NCBI GenBank assembly: GCA_039619475.1
Contig: CM077115.1
Location: 514,682,815 to 514,746,814 of the forward strand
From: Icerya purchasi
Taxonomy: Eukaryota; Arthropoda; Insecta; Hemiptera; Monophlebidae
Direction: 5' to 3'
Length of the DNA: 64,000 nucleotides
The notes under the pieces were generated by a model. The model had not been told where the DNA came from and did not search any database. It saw only the letters and a list, made by a program, of their open reading frames with translations. Made by a program: the position numbers and the translations under genes. Positions 33,206 to 47,812 of this stretch are shown piece by piece. Position 1 is the first letter of the stretch; the number at the start of each line of letters is the position of its first letter.

Positions 33206-35044
33206 CCTACTGTAGAAGATTTTATGTAATTATATAATTCCCCTTCCCATGTCATTTTGGATCCACTCATGGACACTGGGCATTTTAAAAGTGAAGCAAA
33301 ATCTGGTAAGATAAACAATTAATTATTTAATATTAGAAATTTGATTTGTTTCTTTTTTTTTTTTTTTAACAGACATTGTTTGAATTTATAATAGCAATAA
33401 AACAAAAAAAAATAGTCAAAAAACAATAGTATTTATATGTAAAAATGGTCGAAAAAAACATGTGTTTGCGTTGAATTCCAAATCGTTCATATATAATTCA
33501 TTTTAATTCTCAAAAAATAAGATGAAACATGATTATGAAAGAAATTGTGTGACAGAAAGAAACGTGCAGTGCCACCAGTGGCGCATATTTCGTCTGGTTA
33601 TGTGTTTTGATGTGTTTATGAGTGTGTAGAGCGCCTCGATAAGGAGAACAATAAAACATTCAACATAAGAAAACCATATTTAAAATTTAAACAATCAAAA
33701 GCCAAAAGCCTAAACTGTATTTTTCAAGGATTTTCGTATTAAGTTCAAACCGTATTATTATTCGGCTTTCAAGCTCTGCTCACACCTCTTCTGATTTAGT
33801 AATTTTGTACCAGAGCTTGAAAAGCTAATTGAAAATTGATGTATCTGACAACGTTGTAGGTTTATTTCGGGAATTCATAGGATTAAGCATCTACCTTTTC
33901 GAGCCTAGTATTGTGAAACAAACGTTCAGAATTGTCAAATGGCTAAAATTTCTATTTAGCTTTTTAAAACAATGTGTTGCAAATTATTCAGTTAATTTTT
34001 GAAATTAAAATGTTCTGAATAATTTGGATTGTAAATGAATTACTAATTGATTTAATTCAATTTACTATTTTAGATTCAAAAGAGTCACTATTTCATCAAG
34101 TTGCTTTTCTCGCCCTTTCAGAACGGTATTATAAACAAAAACAGTACGATCGTGTTTCATCGCAAATGGAGCCAAACAGGTTGCTGTTTCCGGTTCGCGG
34201 TTTCTGTACCCTGTGTTGTTACTGACATATGTATCAGCGATATTTTGGCGCTAGTGTTTAAATTATTTTGTTGTTAGATGAAATTTTCTATATTTATTTT
34301 TTTAAGTGCATTTTTAAGATATACTACAAGAAAATAAAAAAATGTTTTAGATTACAATATAATGTGAAAATATATTTCTAAACTTTTTGCTGGACTCAAG
34401 ATCTTTTCTCGAATGAATAAGAAAAAATGATACGAAATATTACTTATTTGACTATTTCTTGTAATTAACCATTATGGAAATCTGTGTAACTTATTTAGTA
34501 GTAGCTGAGATCTGCTATGTTTTCTAAGTGATAAAGGTAACAGAATTTTGGATTGAATTAGAGTTAATTTCGAGATAAGTTTTAAAAACACCTTCGTTAA
34601 TATTAATCATTTAAAATTATTAAAATCTATCTTTTTACGATTTTAAATACAGATGAATTATAACTTCGTTTATCATACTCTTGAACTATAATGTCTTCGA
34701 ATCAATAAGAATATAGAATACTACAATGTTCATCACATTATTTGGAACTGTACGTGGTAAGTATCTTTATTAAACAATTTGTATTCAAGCTTCATAAAAG
34801 CTCTGTTGTCTATGTAGCAGAGATAATTTTGGCGACTTACCAAATTGTTTCATAATAGCGAAATGAGTTGTATCAGTTGTTTTTAAAAAGGTATTAATAT
34901 TGAATTTATATTCTTTGTATTTCTTATCCGTTTAATATTTTTGTTGTTTTGTGGGCGGTTATAAATGGTCGGATTTCTAATGTAGGTTAGCTATTATAAA
35001 GGGAATGATTTCTATATAAAATTATGAAATCGAACGTCTGAAAA
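33206..35044. other. PIX 5' flank
   Basis: No coding exon found. A 5' untranslated exon and promoter of the PIX gene probably lie here, but neither could be located from sequence alone. Confidence 0.35.
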
Positions 35045-35125
35045 ATGTCATCGAATTTACCAGATTCCAGACAACCGTTTTTGGTGCAATCTATTTATCC
35101 GTTTAAGGGTAAACACAACGATGAA
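35045..35125 (+). CDS. rtGEF: PIX exon 1: start and SH3 beginning
   Basis: 27 codons, [20 protein letters not shown] then KGKHNDE, with donor [21 protein letters not shown] is the ALYDY/RT-loop strand of the SH3 domain. Without splicing the frame would soon meet a stop. Confidence 0.92.
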
Positions 35126-35166
35126 GTGAGCAAATTGCTTTGTTTTTGTCTTATTAATATACCTAC

Positions 35167-35201
<35 letters not shown>

Positions 35202-38200
35202 TCATAATATTAATCTTCTTTATGTTTATTAAAAGCTTTGCTTTAAGAAAGGTGATATAATAACTGTAACTCAAGTTGATAACGGCGGTTGGTGGGAAGG
35301 TACTTTAGACGACAAAACTGGATGGTTTCCTTACAATTATGTAAAACAGTATAAGCCTTCAGGTAAATTTCTAAAGCAGTTACTTTGTTTCTTATGTGCA
35401 ATTTTATTTTTGTCGTTTTATTCGTTTTCCTTATAGTTTGTTCATGTTACAGTATTAGTTTACGAATGACGTTTATTTTTAAAAGTTGCTTTGTTATTTT
35501 AAAATAATTACATTTAAAGTCAAAATCAGTTTTGTACAATTTAAATACCTATGAATTATAAAATATTTTTAAATTGCAAAATTTGTTGCTATTATATAAT
35601 TTTGTTCATTGTCAAATGACTAATTATGGTAATCATCAACGTATAGTATTATGTCACTATACAGTTATCTCATTTCCACTTTTATCTGCTTAGCTTTTTG
35701 TATAATTCTTTCCCTTAAAAGATCACATCATTCTATTTAATTTCTTTCTATATTTTGTTAAATGTTCCACTTGTGTTTTTATAGCCTTTTATTATTATAG
35801 CATTTTATTTAACTCGGTTTGTCCTTCTGTCTGTCTGGGGGGAATCTTGCGAACGATTTTTCACCTACTTCCCGACGAATTAAAAAAGTGTCCTTTTGCA
35901 GAAATGCTTGTTATAGATGATAATACAATATTATGCAACATCTGGGTTTCCAGCTTTAAAATTAGACCCTCGGGGCGCCGAAAGCTTGAAATTTTGGGGA
36001 AATTTTTTTTTTTTTCGGGCATGTGATATATTCTTAGAAAGATCGTTATTTGTTGAGAACAAAACCATATTTTATTTCTTCAATGAAACTTTCGAAGTTT
36101 ACGAAAAGTTCAAAAAAGCGCGAGATCTAATATGTAGCTCCGTCTTTGTGACGCGAGTATTATAGCTAAAATTTTTTAACGAGGTTAAAAAAGTGCACAT
36201 CCTTATGTATTTCTTTACTTTGGAATATTTGGGTTTTCAACTTTAAAACCGGAACCTTGGAGCACCGAAAGCTCGAAAGTTTCAAAAAAATATTTTTTTT
36301 CGATCATGTGATATATTAATGGAAAGATCGCTATTAGTCAAACATTGTGTTTCATGTGCTGAGGATTCCGTATATATTATATGAAAAACAAAAGACAATA
36401 TAATTGAAAGAATGTGATCCATTATTTAATAATAAAATGTAACACAAATTTCTGTAAATGTCCTATGATCAAGATATTGAATAAAATAAAGCAAAATAAA
36501 ATACAATTCTAAATTTATTGTTTTTTATTGAAAGGCATAGTAAAAAGTTCAGACTAAAAAATAAAAAAAAAATTTAAAAATTTGGGTGTGGCTGTGCTAG
36601 GGCACAGGGCCGTTGATTTAACGTGAAACGCCTATATCAGTTTAAGTATTTATATATATATATATATATATATAGGTAGATATATATAAATATATATAAA
36701 TATATGCGGTGAAAAATAATAGCCGTTACGGATTTCGTTTCATAATCTCGTTTCACGAGCGATTTTCAAGACGTTGCACGTCAAAAACTTTAAAAATAGT
36801 CTCTTATTCAGGGCCGTATCTAGACCAAAATTCTGGGGGGGTTACAAAAATATTTTTATTATTATACATATATATATAATACGTGTGTGTGCGTGTGTGT
36901 GTTATCATGAAACATATTAATTTATAAATGGTACACTATAGCTTTGTAGTCAATTATTGTATATGCAATATTTGAATACTACAATAAAAACAAATAAAAA
37001 ACAGACGTTTCCATAGAATTCATAAAAATTTTGATCTTCTTTTCTTTTGTCAAAAATTGAAAAGAATTAAATTTATTTTGAATTTCGGTCCATTTAATTC
37101 AAGCAGTTATGATTTCGCAGACATTTTAAAGGGGGTCGAACCCGGACCCCCCTTTCCCCACAGATACGCCTCTGCTTTTATTTATGCACTAAAAAGTACA
37201 AAATAACTTTATTAGTGTGCGACTACCAAATACACATTTTACCATTAAAATCTAAAACTACAAAATATTCTGCCGCATATTAATAATTAAATTTTAATAT
37301 TATAATACATCCTAAACCAAAACTACAATCATTATTTAATGTTGTTCCATTGTTGTGCATCACAATATCAAACACATGCCGAATATTTTTGTAACTGCGG
37401 CCCTGCTTTTATTTTTCACAGTATTTTATACTTTTAGATTTTAATGTTAAGATGCGTATCTGGCAGTCGCCGACTAATAAAGTTATTTTGTACTTTTTAG
37501 TGCATGAATAAAAGGCTATTTTTAAAAAGGGTTTTTTATTTTTTTTATTTATAATGAATTTATTTTTCAGCTTTGATTCTCTTTTTCATCGTTCCTCTTA
37601 AATTAATGTTTCATTTTATCGTTAAGGGTGAGTTTAACTGCCGATTAAAATTTTTTTTTCTTTTTAACGGTCGGTTTGATCGGAGCAGTTAATTATTCCC
37701 AGTTTTTTAAATTAATTTCATTTTTATTTAATTTTCATAACAGCTTTGTTTTTCGTTTTTTAATGAAGTCATGTTCTACTGTTACCTTTGAATCGTTTTA
37801 ACTTTCCTTTGGCAATATTTCCACATTAATTTCTTTGATTTGGTGCGTTTAAATCTTTTTTCATTTCGTGCAAACGTTTAGTTTTCTGTTTCGGGATTTT
37901 AAATCGTATCATTTTAATTCTGTATGTCGTTCTTTTATTTTATTTTCTATTCGGTCTGTTTTACTGTTAGTCTCATTTTTGCGTTTTTTAACACTTGATT
38001 GTATAGGAATCTTATTTTTATGAGCTCACATATATTCGGTTGACGACTACCAAGAGGAATGATTAATACTGGAAATAGACACAAATATCGGTAAAAAGGG
38101 TTAGCAATAGTAAAAGTAGTTGTGTGAAAAATTAAGCTTTCTCAGGCTTCCTAAAATTTCGTGATAAAGTCAATTCTGTGGTACGGTAAAATATGAAAAA

Positions 38201-41200
38201 AAGCTTCAACTAGTACCTGTTTGGTATTGTAATTTCACATTTGAATACTGTTCGACAGTGTTAATAAAGAACCTATTTATTTGTATGCTGGTATGAAATT
38301 TTTTAGTGGAATATTTTTTTTAAAAACATATTTAAGTTTTTTTTAATGCATAAAATACAAAATAGCTAAAATTTTGCCAAACGTTAAAAACGAGGTAATT
38401 GAGCAAAAACATCGCGTTTTTAAAATGAATAAGAATTTTAATTCTATGTTTAAAAAATACATAAAAAATAGACCCACATACCTTTTACACAGAAGTACAT
38501 GTGACATGGATATGTTTTTCGGCTGGTGCGTACAAACTGCGTGTTCCATTTTAATAAAAACACAAATTTACTGCTTATCACAAATTTACTAAAATGTTTA
38601 CTATGTTAAATGTAAGTAAGACATTCTCTAGCTGATGGTTGGTTATAAATAAAAATCATTATAAAATTTCGCGAAATTCCTTCGCGACGGAAAATAATTT
38701 AAATCGATTCCATCTATGAGACATATGCATATGAAAATAAACACTTCTTTCGAATTATTAAGGCGAGAAAAAGAGCTTCCTTTACATAAATAGTATGTTA
38801 AAATTATTTTACATTTTACGACTTTGTAGAATTAGTGAAATAATTTTTTTTGTTCATTTACTGATGGTCTATTTCGTCCCCTCCAATTATTATTATTATT
38901 ATTAAATTATATTTACGTACCATGTGCAGCAACTATGGCTAGAGGCATGGGAGAAGAAGGTGGTTTAGATTAGTGAGTAGAGCCCGGACTTAGGAAGGAA
39001 AAGTATTAAATTGGACAGTGAAGAAGAGTTGTCTTTAAGGATGAGGGGAAGAGAAGAAGGCAGGTTGAAAAATTTCTTTTCCAAGAAATATGAAGGGCAT
39101 TCGGTGAGGATATGGTGAATGGTGAGGTTAACACAATGGGCAGGAATCCACATGAACGTTACTGTCCAATCTGGTCTCGATGATAATAATTTAAGAACTT
39201 CTTTGATTAGAATCGGTGTTGATGTGGCGCAACAAATGGTGTGTTACACAATCAAATTTTTGACGGATAAATAAACAACGGAGAGCGTAATTCAATGTCG
39301 TGAGGAAAAATAGAAATAGAGAACAGTTACTTCTTTTTTCATTGTAAAGTTTAAAAATCGAAAAAGGAATTTCCGTTCAGTTCCAATTCGAGGATCTAAT
39401 GTAACCATATTTGCTTTAATAGAGATTAGCAACAAATAGCGTAAATGAATATGATAGATTACAGACACATACACACCTATACATGTTTATAAATTAACAA
39501 TCACGCAATAGAAAATTAATAACACAAAATATTAAATAATATATGTACAATTAATACGCAATTTATAAAATGTTGACTTGTTTGACTGCAACGTTTTCCT
39601 AATTACCATTGCGAAACTCTAAACAAACAATTGGATTATGTTTAATTATACTTATATTTGTGGTCCAGTTCATGTAGTCATCCGTGGAACTACTTTACTT
39701 ATGATTGATTCGAAATTTTAAGTTCATTTGGTATTAATTTTTAAAAAATTATGATTTACGTTGTTCGAGAATAATTTTTTCGACGTTTAATTTTAATATA
39801 TCATCAGTCATGTAACTCTTACATTTGTTGTAATAAATTTTTACGGCAAGTAAATTAAGCTGATGAATTTATTGAAAATTCCACTATAGATGGTCCACTG
39901 AACATCACGTTATCGATCGACACAATTTCCCAAGTAATTCCGTATTACATAAAGATGCAAGAAAAAAAAAACGTACAGCCCGTTCTATAGTGGCTAGAGA
40001 GTTAATTTTTTTTTCAATTGGCGTATTTTCTCCGTCAGATCATAAGAAAATTATAAAACCCCCAAAAATTTTTAATTAAAGAGCCCAAATTTTGAAAAAC
40101 GTGAAAATCAAATTTCAATAAAAAATTTTTTAAAAAATTCCTTAGCCGGATCTATATGAGTTACGGTATTGATTTTCATTTAAACCTGCATATTAAGGTC
40201 TCCAGAATACAGGAAAAATGTAAAATTCGAAAAATTTCGATATTTAGGGACCAAAATTTAGAAAAATACACGCTTAAAGCGGTAATATTGGAAACTAAAA
40301 AAAAGTCCACAGCCCTTTCTGTGGTAGCTGGAGGATCACTCTTATTTTAAAATGATGTACTTCAATCGCTAGAAGGAAAAATACGAGACCCCAAAAATTT
40401 TTCAATCAAAAGGCTCAAATTTTGAAAAATATCAAAATCAAGTTTTAAGCAAAAAATTTAAAAAAATTCTACAGCCGGTTCCATGTGAGTTACGGTATTG
40501 ATTTTCTTTTTAACCTGCATACTAACGTCTCCAAAAAGGAATTAAATATAATATATTCCTTTAGTTTTTCAAATGTTTTAATCTTAATTTCACTTTTTAA
40601 TTAACGTGTTGGCGGGCTTAATTTTTTTTTTTTTAAAATAAAAATAAGTATATGTAAAGGCTGCAATCTTTATAAAAATTTACAGAGTAAAATAATTTAA
40701 AGTCCGAAGGAACGGGCTGCGAAACGGCCAGCGAGACCGGTACCCTAGTATATATATTTATATGTGCAATACACGATCATTACAAAACTACATCTATTCT
40801 CATTAGTATATACTTATGTGTATATAGAGATAACATGATAATATTTTAAATTAATCAATTTAAATGTTTTTTGATGCATGTTTCAAAAGGAAATACACTG
40901 TCAGGCGATAATTCGACCGATTCCAAGTTGCCGGCGGAATTAATTACTCAACAACAAGTGAATAGGACATTTATTGTAAAAGATCTTGTCAGTTCGGAGA
41001 AAGCTCACGTTACCGAATTACAGATGCTAGTAAACAAATTTTTACATCCTACTCCTTTTTTGAAACTGTAAGTATGATATTTAAAAAAAAATGTACATTT
41101 TTTCGATAATTAACTTGCGTAATAAATTTAATTTTATATGTTATTTCTTAAAAAGTTATTACAAAAGCCTTGTATTTTATGTATAACAATTAGGAAATGA

Positions 41201-44200
41201 AAAATAATAATCCAATTAAATATTTTTGATTATATTATTATTTCTCTGAGAATAATTGGGTAAATGTACTGATAAACTTAGAAAACTGTAGCGAAAAATA
41301 AATATATTTTGATGGTAACAGTATGTGCCTCTCTCTAGAACAACTGATAAAATTCAATATATTTCAACTAATTTAACTAAGTAAGTTAGTAAATATCGAT
41401 TTCTTCTCTATATTTTCTGTTATTTTAAGAAACCTTAATTTAATTAATAACATTGTTATTTGAACGAAAATCGCATTACGTACATATAGACATACTATTT
41501 GATTTCAATTCCGATTTTCTTAGAAAGTAATGAAATCCAAGACCGACCAGCTCTTTACTCACTTAGCTGTAGAATATTTATTCACGCGTTGAAATTATTG
41601 ATTATGATAGAACGTAAGTCTTTTTTTGTGTGTGGCGGAAATTGATTAAAGGATAAATGTTTTTCCGTTGGCACTGATTATATCAACGCTAAAGGAGAAA
41701 ATATTAGTTCTAAATTGAAGAATGTATAGTATTATTACTATAAATAACAATTTTTATCCTTCTTTAGAATTAAAATTATTAGATGCAGTGTAAAAATCCA
41801 TTATACGTGTTTAAATAATTTTAGATACTCTTTAATTTTTTTAATTATTATTTCCGGTGAACTAATGAAAATAATAACTAAAAGCTAAACCAGATGATGA
41901 TAAAAAAGAAAACAAAAAATAAAAAAAAAAACGTTCAATGATTTTAATGATGAAATTAAAGAAGACGATGATAAAGTGTATTTTAAGTTCAATATTATTA
42001 TTCGAAGCTATTTTAGTGTACCACCATGAAGCTCTGAAAGAGAAAAGTTATGATTTTAACGATTTTTATATACGTACGCGTAATGATTATCACGTTAATC
42101 CAAATTTATTCAGTGTAGTATTCAAAAATAAATAAATGAAGTAACAAGTAAAAATGAATCACTCCAAAAAGCTTCACAAAAGACAAAACAATGAAATGAA
42201 AATAACTTACTTGGATTGTCGAATGAAGAGGAAGGGAGAGAAAAATTCAATTAAACAGATAATTTCCGAAGTTCACCAATCAGTTTTGAAGCAGAAAAAT
42301 CGAATTCCTTTTAAATAATATTTCATAAATAAATTTTAATAATTCTCTTTCTTTTTTTTTTTTTTTTTTTTTTTGATTGTTCTAAAGGTTAAAGCCGTGC
42401 TGTATTTTTATTTTTAGCCGGAATTTTCTTCTTTTAGGCTTTTTAGTCTAAATAAAAACAAAAAATCTTTTAAAAAACGTATTACGATAAATCATTTTGA
42501 TGGGAAAAATTATATTTTTGTTTATACTCTTCTGTTTTCAGTATTTTTATTATTGTTATTATCATTTATAGGATGGGGCACGAAGAGTATAATCAATTGA
42601 TCAGTAATATCGCTCAGGTGTTAAATGTACATGAAAAATTGCTGCTGAATTTGAAAGAAGCGATTTCTTTGCCGTTGCATAAACAGAAAATTGGAGGCGT
42701 TTTTCTTAATATTGCACCAAAAATAAAACAGGTTTATAAGTCATACTGCGCGTCTCATCCGCTTGCTGTTTTAATTATCGAAAAATACAAGTAAGCGTGC
42801 TTTGGCTTTTTATTTTTTCAAAGTGTATTCGCACATATTTAACAAGAAATGTGTTCGCGCTATTGTAAATCACTTCTGGTTTCTTTCGAATTATTATATT
42901 TACCGGAGATTCGAAGTACACTACTCTCTTGTACTTTAAGTATAGATAAAAGTAATGAAAAAATTGACTAAGTCGTTGTTTAATGTAGGGACAATAAATT
43001 TGATGTTATACCCGGCTTGCACGCTAAGTTTTTAGACCTCTGTTCTGCCGTCTCATTAATTCTGTATACAGTAGTTGAATTAGAGAAAAATACGTTTCTC
43101 AATATTAAATTTTATATAGCAGAAATGATAACTTTTTTTCCTGATGAAGAATAGATTATTCTTTAGCACACTAAAACCGTTTATATCTTTATGGCGATGC
43201 AGATTACCCTGTCTTTTAGTTGTTGTCTGTGGAGTAGCAATAGGGTGTTTTACAATTTGGTATGCTTTATATTTAAATAATTCATTTTTTATAACATATT
43301 ATAAATCCTGTTGTCTCCTTCTTTCATCAGCCAATCATTGGCGACTGTGGTCGGACATTTATCCTTCTTTATTTTCTAATCCTGCTTCTCACTATCTTCA
43401 AAAACAACCGCTCCCCTGTCCTCAGCCGTGGTTTTAATTCACTTCTTATCAGCGCTCCACGATCGTTTCTTTAATCAGACTGAGATTTAATCACTTTCTT
43501 CTCTTCACGTTTTCGTTTTTCCCTGTACTCCTCTTCAGATTGTCCCCTTTACCGTTCGATCATTACTCCTATATGTGATGCGAACTACATCTTCTTTGAA
43601 TGCCCGCTCTTGCTTCTAAACATTCTATTTTGTACTCCAAAATTGTAGCACTGGGTCTTTCTGCTCCTTATAACTCTTTCTTTATCTTTTCCTTCCCATT
43701 TCCAGCTATAATACCTATACTTAAATCTTTTCTATGCTCTATCTCTAATCGTCTTTCGATTTTCTGGTTGTTGGGTCAAAGCAGCTGGCGCGCCCAAAAA
43801 CAAAATAAAAAGAAAGCTGTCGCATAACCGTAAATATTTCTACCGCGTCCCAGTGTAACCCATTTACAGGTTTTCTGTGGTATATTATTCGCTGACAAAG
43901 TTAAGTTTACATATTGTAATATGTTTTTTGTTGTTTTCAAAAAAAAAAAAAATCCAAAAAATAAAACGAAATCAGATTGCTCCATTGTGTGGTAGTTTTT
44001 TTTTTTCTTTTTTTTTTTTTCCTTCTTACTCGTGTAATGGGTTTTCCCAAGAAATCGGAAGAAGGAAAAAATAAAGTTCTTATTTTTAAACATTTAAAAT
44101 TGCAGGGAATACAAATAATTCGAGTGCAGGAATAACAGAAGCAGAAGAAAATGAGAGAATGTAAGAAGCATTATAAGGAGTAGGAATACAGAGTTTTAAC

Positions 44201-47200
44201 AGAAAATAGTAGAAAGATGATTGTTCAGCAAAGAAGACCGCACATTCAAACAAAATGTGATCAAAATTACAAGGAATGGAAGGGGATGAAAAAAAGTTTG
44301 CTTGTGTGCGTTTAATGTTCGTAGAAGAGGCTGGTGAGATCGTTTAATTTATTTATCTCTATTATCTTCTTTTATTTTTACTTCTATTGTTTTATTTTAT
44401 TTTGTTCTTCGTTCTTAGCGGTTTCATTTCTGGCTTCATAGTTATCCGAATTTTTGAATTTATTACTAATTTAAATAAATGCTCGATCCGATTTGTCTGA
44501 CGGAGGAGTAAACTTCTCCTCTAATCCATTCCGTTCTGTTACTAAAAACGTCACTAATCCTGTCGCGCAAATTAAAATTGCTAATAAAACAAATAAAACT
44601 GTCGATTATCTTTTCCGCTCTTGTCCAATTTGTCTACCTCGAAAGACAATTATGTTTCAGTAGAGAATATTAATAACTCCATCGGCACGGATATTTCTAT
44701 TCTAATAATTCTCCTACAGCGAATTCCTCAAATGTACTTAAAAAACCTAGCCTTACCACCGTCCCTTTTTCCGAGCACTGTGTTGGACCAATTATCGTCT
44801 TGGTCAAAAATTTGGGAAAAAGAAATATCGCTTAACGTCATCCTATAGGGCACTAGCCAGAAAATTTCGTGATAAAATCAGTGTTCTTTTTCCTATTTTT
44901 CTTTTCAGTGAAAATTTAGTTAAATTAAATTTCATATCAACGGTGGCTGCTAATAAATTTTTGCTCTTCGACAACGTCCATAAAGAACTCAATATTCGAC
45001 CATTTATTTCTCAGTCTCTCTTATTCCGATTTGATAGAGTCCGTGATGTTTCAGTCGATCTTACTATTGAAGAACTTTAAAGAAACTGTTCATCCGATAT
45101 TTCGATCTCTGATATTCGCCTGTTGCGCAGACGTACAACTGATAATTCTTACATTCATAATCCCGTTGTTGAGATTAAATTGATGAGCTTTATTCTCCCG
45201 TTATTTATTTGATTACTACCGAATTAAGGTTGAACCAGTGTTTCTGTTACTAATTTCTGTTACACCGGCTCTTGCATCCTGTAAAGATCTAATTACACTT
45301 TCTTTTTTTCCCCACTTCTTGAGTCACTGTCCACGTCAACACCCCTCTCCCTTCAAAAAAAAAAAAAAAAAAAAGTATTAAACGCGCGAAGTTAAAGTAG
45401 TAATTCTATTCTTCCATCGTTTAACCACATGTTTTAGAGAAGAATTGGGAACATTAATGGAACGTAATGGTGCTGCTAGTCCTGGTATATTGGTATTGAC
45501 GGCTGGTTTAAGTAAACCATTCCGAAGATTAGATAAATATACTGGTATACTGAAGGAGTTGGAACGTTACGTTGAAGAGTATAATGCTGACAGAGGTGAT
45601 ATTCAACGATCTATCAGCGTTTACACGGATATTATCGTAAGTTCCTGTTAATTCATCCGAGTTTATCGACGGTTCAGTATTAATTATTTCACTGCTTTCT
45701 GCTCTTTTTTGGATTGGCAAATATATGCGAAGTATTTGGAATTGTTGTTTATTTATTTTTTTTAATAAATTAAATCCAAATTCGGATTTCTATCCAAATT
45801 ATACCGTTTATTCGAAATAATCGTGTAACATATAGTCAAAGACTAATTAAATCTAATCTGGATTGTTTCATGGTTGTTTATTCGCTACGTTGAATATTCC
45901 GGTTGTCTTTAATGGTGTAAACAAAACATTTTAATTTATGAAGTTTAAAAAAAACTGTACGAGAAAAAACAAGAAGGGTAATAAACAGTTTTGTAATACT
46001 ACTTAAATGAAAGGTCTTCGTCTCGGTTTTTCCTAGCCGTGAACTTTTGTTTTCTGTGATATTCAGACTTTTTATTTGGCAGTAATTTCATTGAAACTGA
46101 TTCACCGTTTTGCTACTAATTCCTATGGCGTTAGTACATCCTTCTTTAAACTTTATCGTTTTCCAATTACGTTATATGCTCAGTCGGTAATATGTTATAA
46201 TAATGTAACATTTTTCCGGTGAATAGCCTCCATTATTTCTGATGTACCAAGTGGCATTGGCTTATATCAGTTTTAATTGTAAAAAGTTTTAAAATTTTTT
46301 TGTTTTTTCTGCAGCTTTTTGCTAATCTATCTTGCTTCCTTCGTTATTTCCATCTCTCCGCATATTTCGGTTACTGATTCAATTTTTAACATGGAAATTT
46401 TAAAATACGCCTTACAATTGTTTAAGGCATTGTAAAGAACTAGAGAAGTTTGCTTATTATAGAATTTTAAACGAGATATTTTTCCATTTTAACACTCTAT
46501 CATATGTAATTTCTAAGTATTTTAGAATCTCGATAATTGTATCATGGTCAGTATCGGCGTAAATGTCTCTACACGTAATACTGTATGTAGCTTTTTCTAC
46601 GACTAAAATTAGTGTGTAATTGATCGCCAGTATTTTTCCATGCTATTTTCTGCCACTGGCTTTTTTTACAAATGCTAATGTAAATAATGTCTTCTTTTAT
46701 GAAACAATAAAACAATGTTATTTGTGCATGTATTTTTGTACCTCTTTACAGGGAGAAAACGGCTTTATAATTCCGAATTGCGAATTGAATTTAAAGATTT
46801 CTTTTTTAGTTTATTCATTCGATAACACTAGGTCTTATCACACAGCCTTTTTACTGATATTTCGTAGTTTGACATTCATTGTAAAATTTTCTTTTAATGA
46901 CATTTGTACAGCCTTTAATCGTCAGATATCTGTGATATTTAAAAAAGTCGCTTTATACAAATAAAAAAGCACCAGCTTTGATTGTTCGGGTCTGTTTTTG
47001 CAATCTTACTAAATGGACACACGCAAGTTGAACATAAATTCGTAATTTAAATTAAGGTTTCTAATTAAAATAAAATGCGTGAATACACATTTTAAAATTC
47101 ATTTTTTGCATTCTTGTTTTAGAGAGAATGCTCATTTACACGTTACCAAAAGGAAATGGAATTAGAATTACTAAATGGTGGAATAAGTAGTTGGAAAGGT

Positions 47201-47781
47201 TGCCTCAGTACTCTAGGTGATATTATGCACATGGGCTCGGTGGCTATTTATCCGGATTATAAAGACCGTTATTTCTTATTATTTTCCTCGGTTTTGCTGA
47301 TCCTGTCCATACCCAGTGGCATGAATTCATTTCAGTACGAGGTAAATTGTTTATCTATTAATTTACTAATTTTCATATAAATATCATTCGTGGATTAAAA
47401 TGATAAAAAAAACGCACTTTTCATCATTTTAATTCATTTAATTCAAGGGTAATCAAAAAAAAAAAATCATTCATACTGTTAAAACAAGTAACGTTAGAAT
47501 CTGAAACATCGTTTAAAAATAAATTTGGAATTATTATATTTCATTTTTAATTACTTTGTAGCCTATGCATGGTTAAATAAAATTTATAAACTTTTAATTT
47601 AACAATTATTCACTACCACAACGAAAAACCGCATTATATGAAATGTTAATTAATCATTTAGTGTAAATTTTCAGGAAGTTTCCCTACTACCGAGATATTT
47701 CGAAAATTCGCATAGGAACATACCATTAATAGAAAAGTTATAGATTTCGTTAATCATAATTTTAGAATTGTTCTTCATCAA

Positions 47782-47812
<31 letters not shown>

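Noticed and set aside
43144..43437. 97-codon frame in PIX intron 4
   Set aside because: Its second half is retrotransposon fragment I. The first half is intronic sequence joined by chance.
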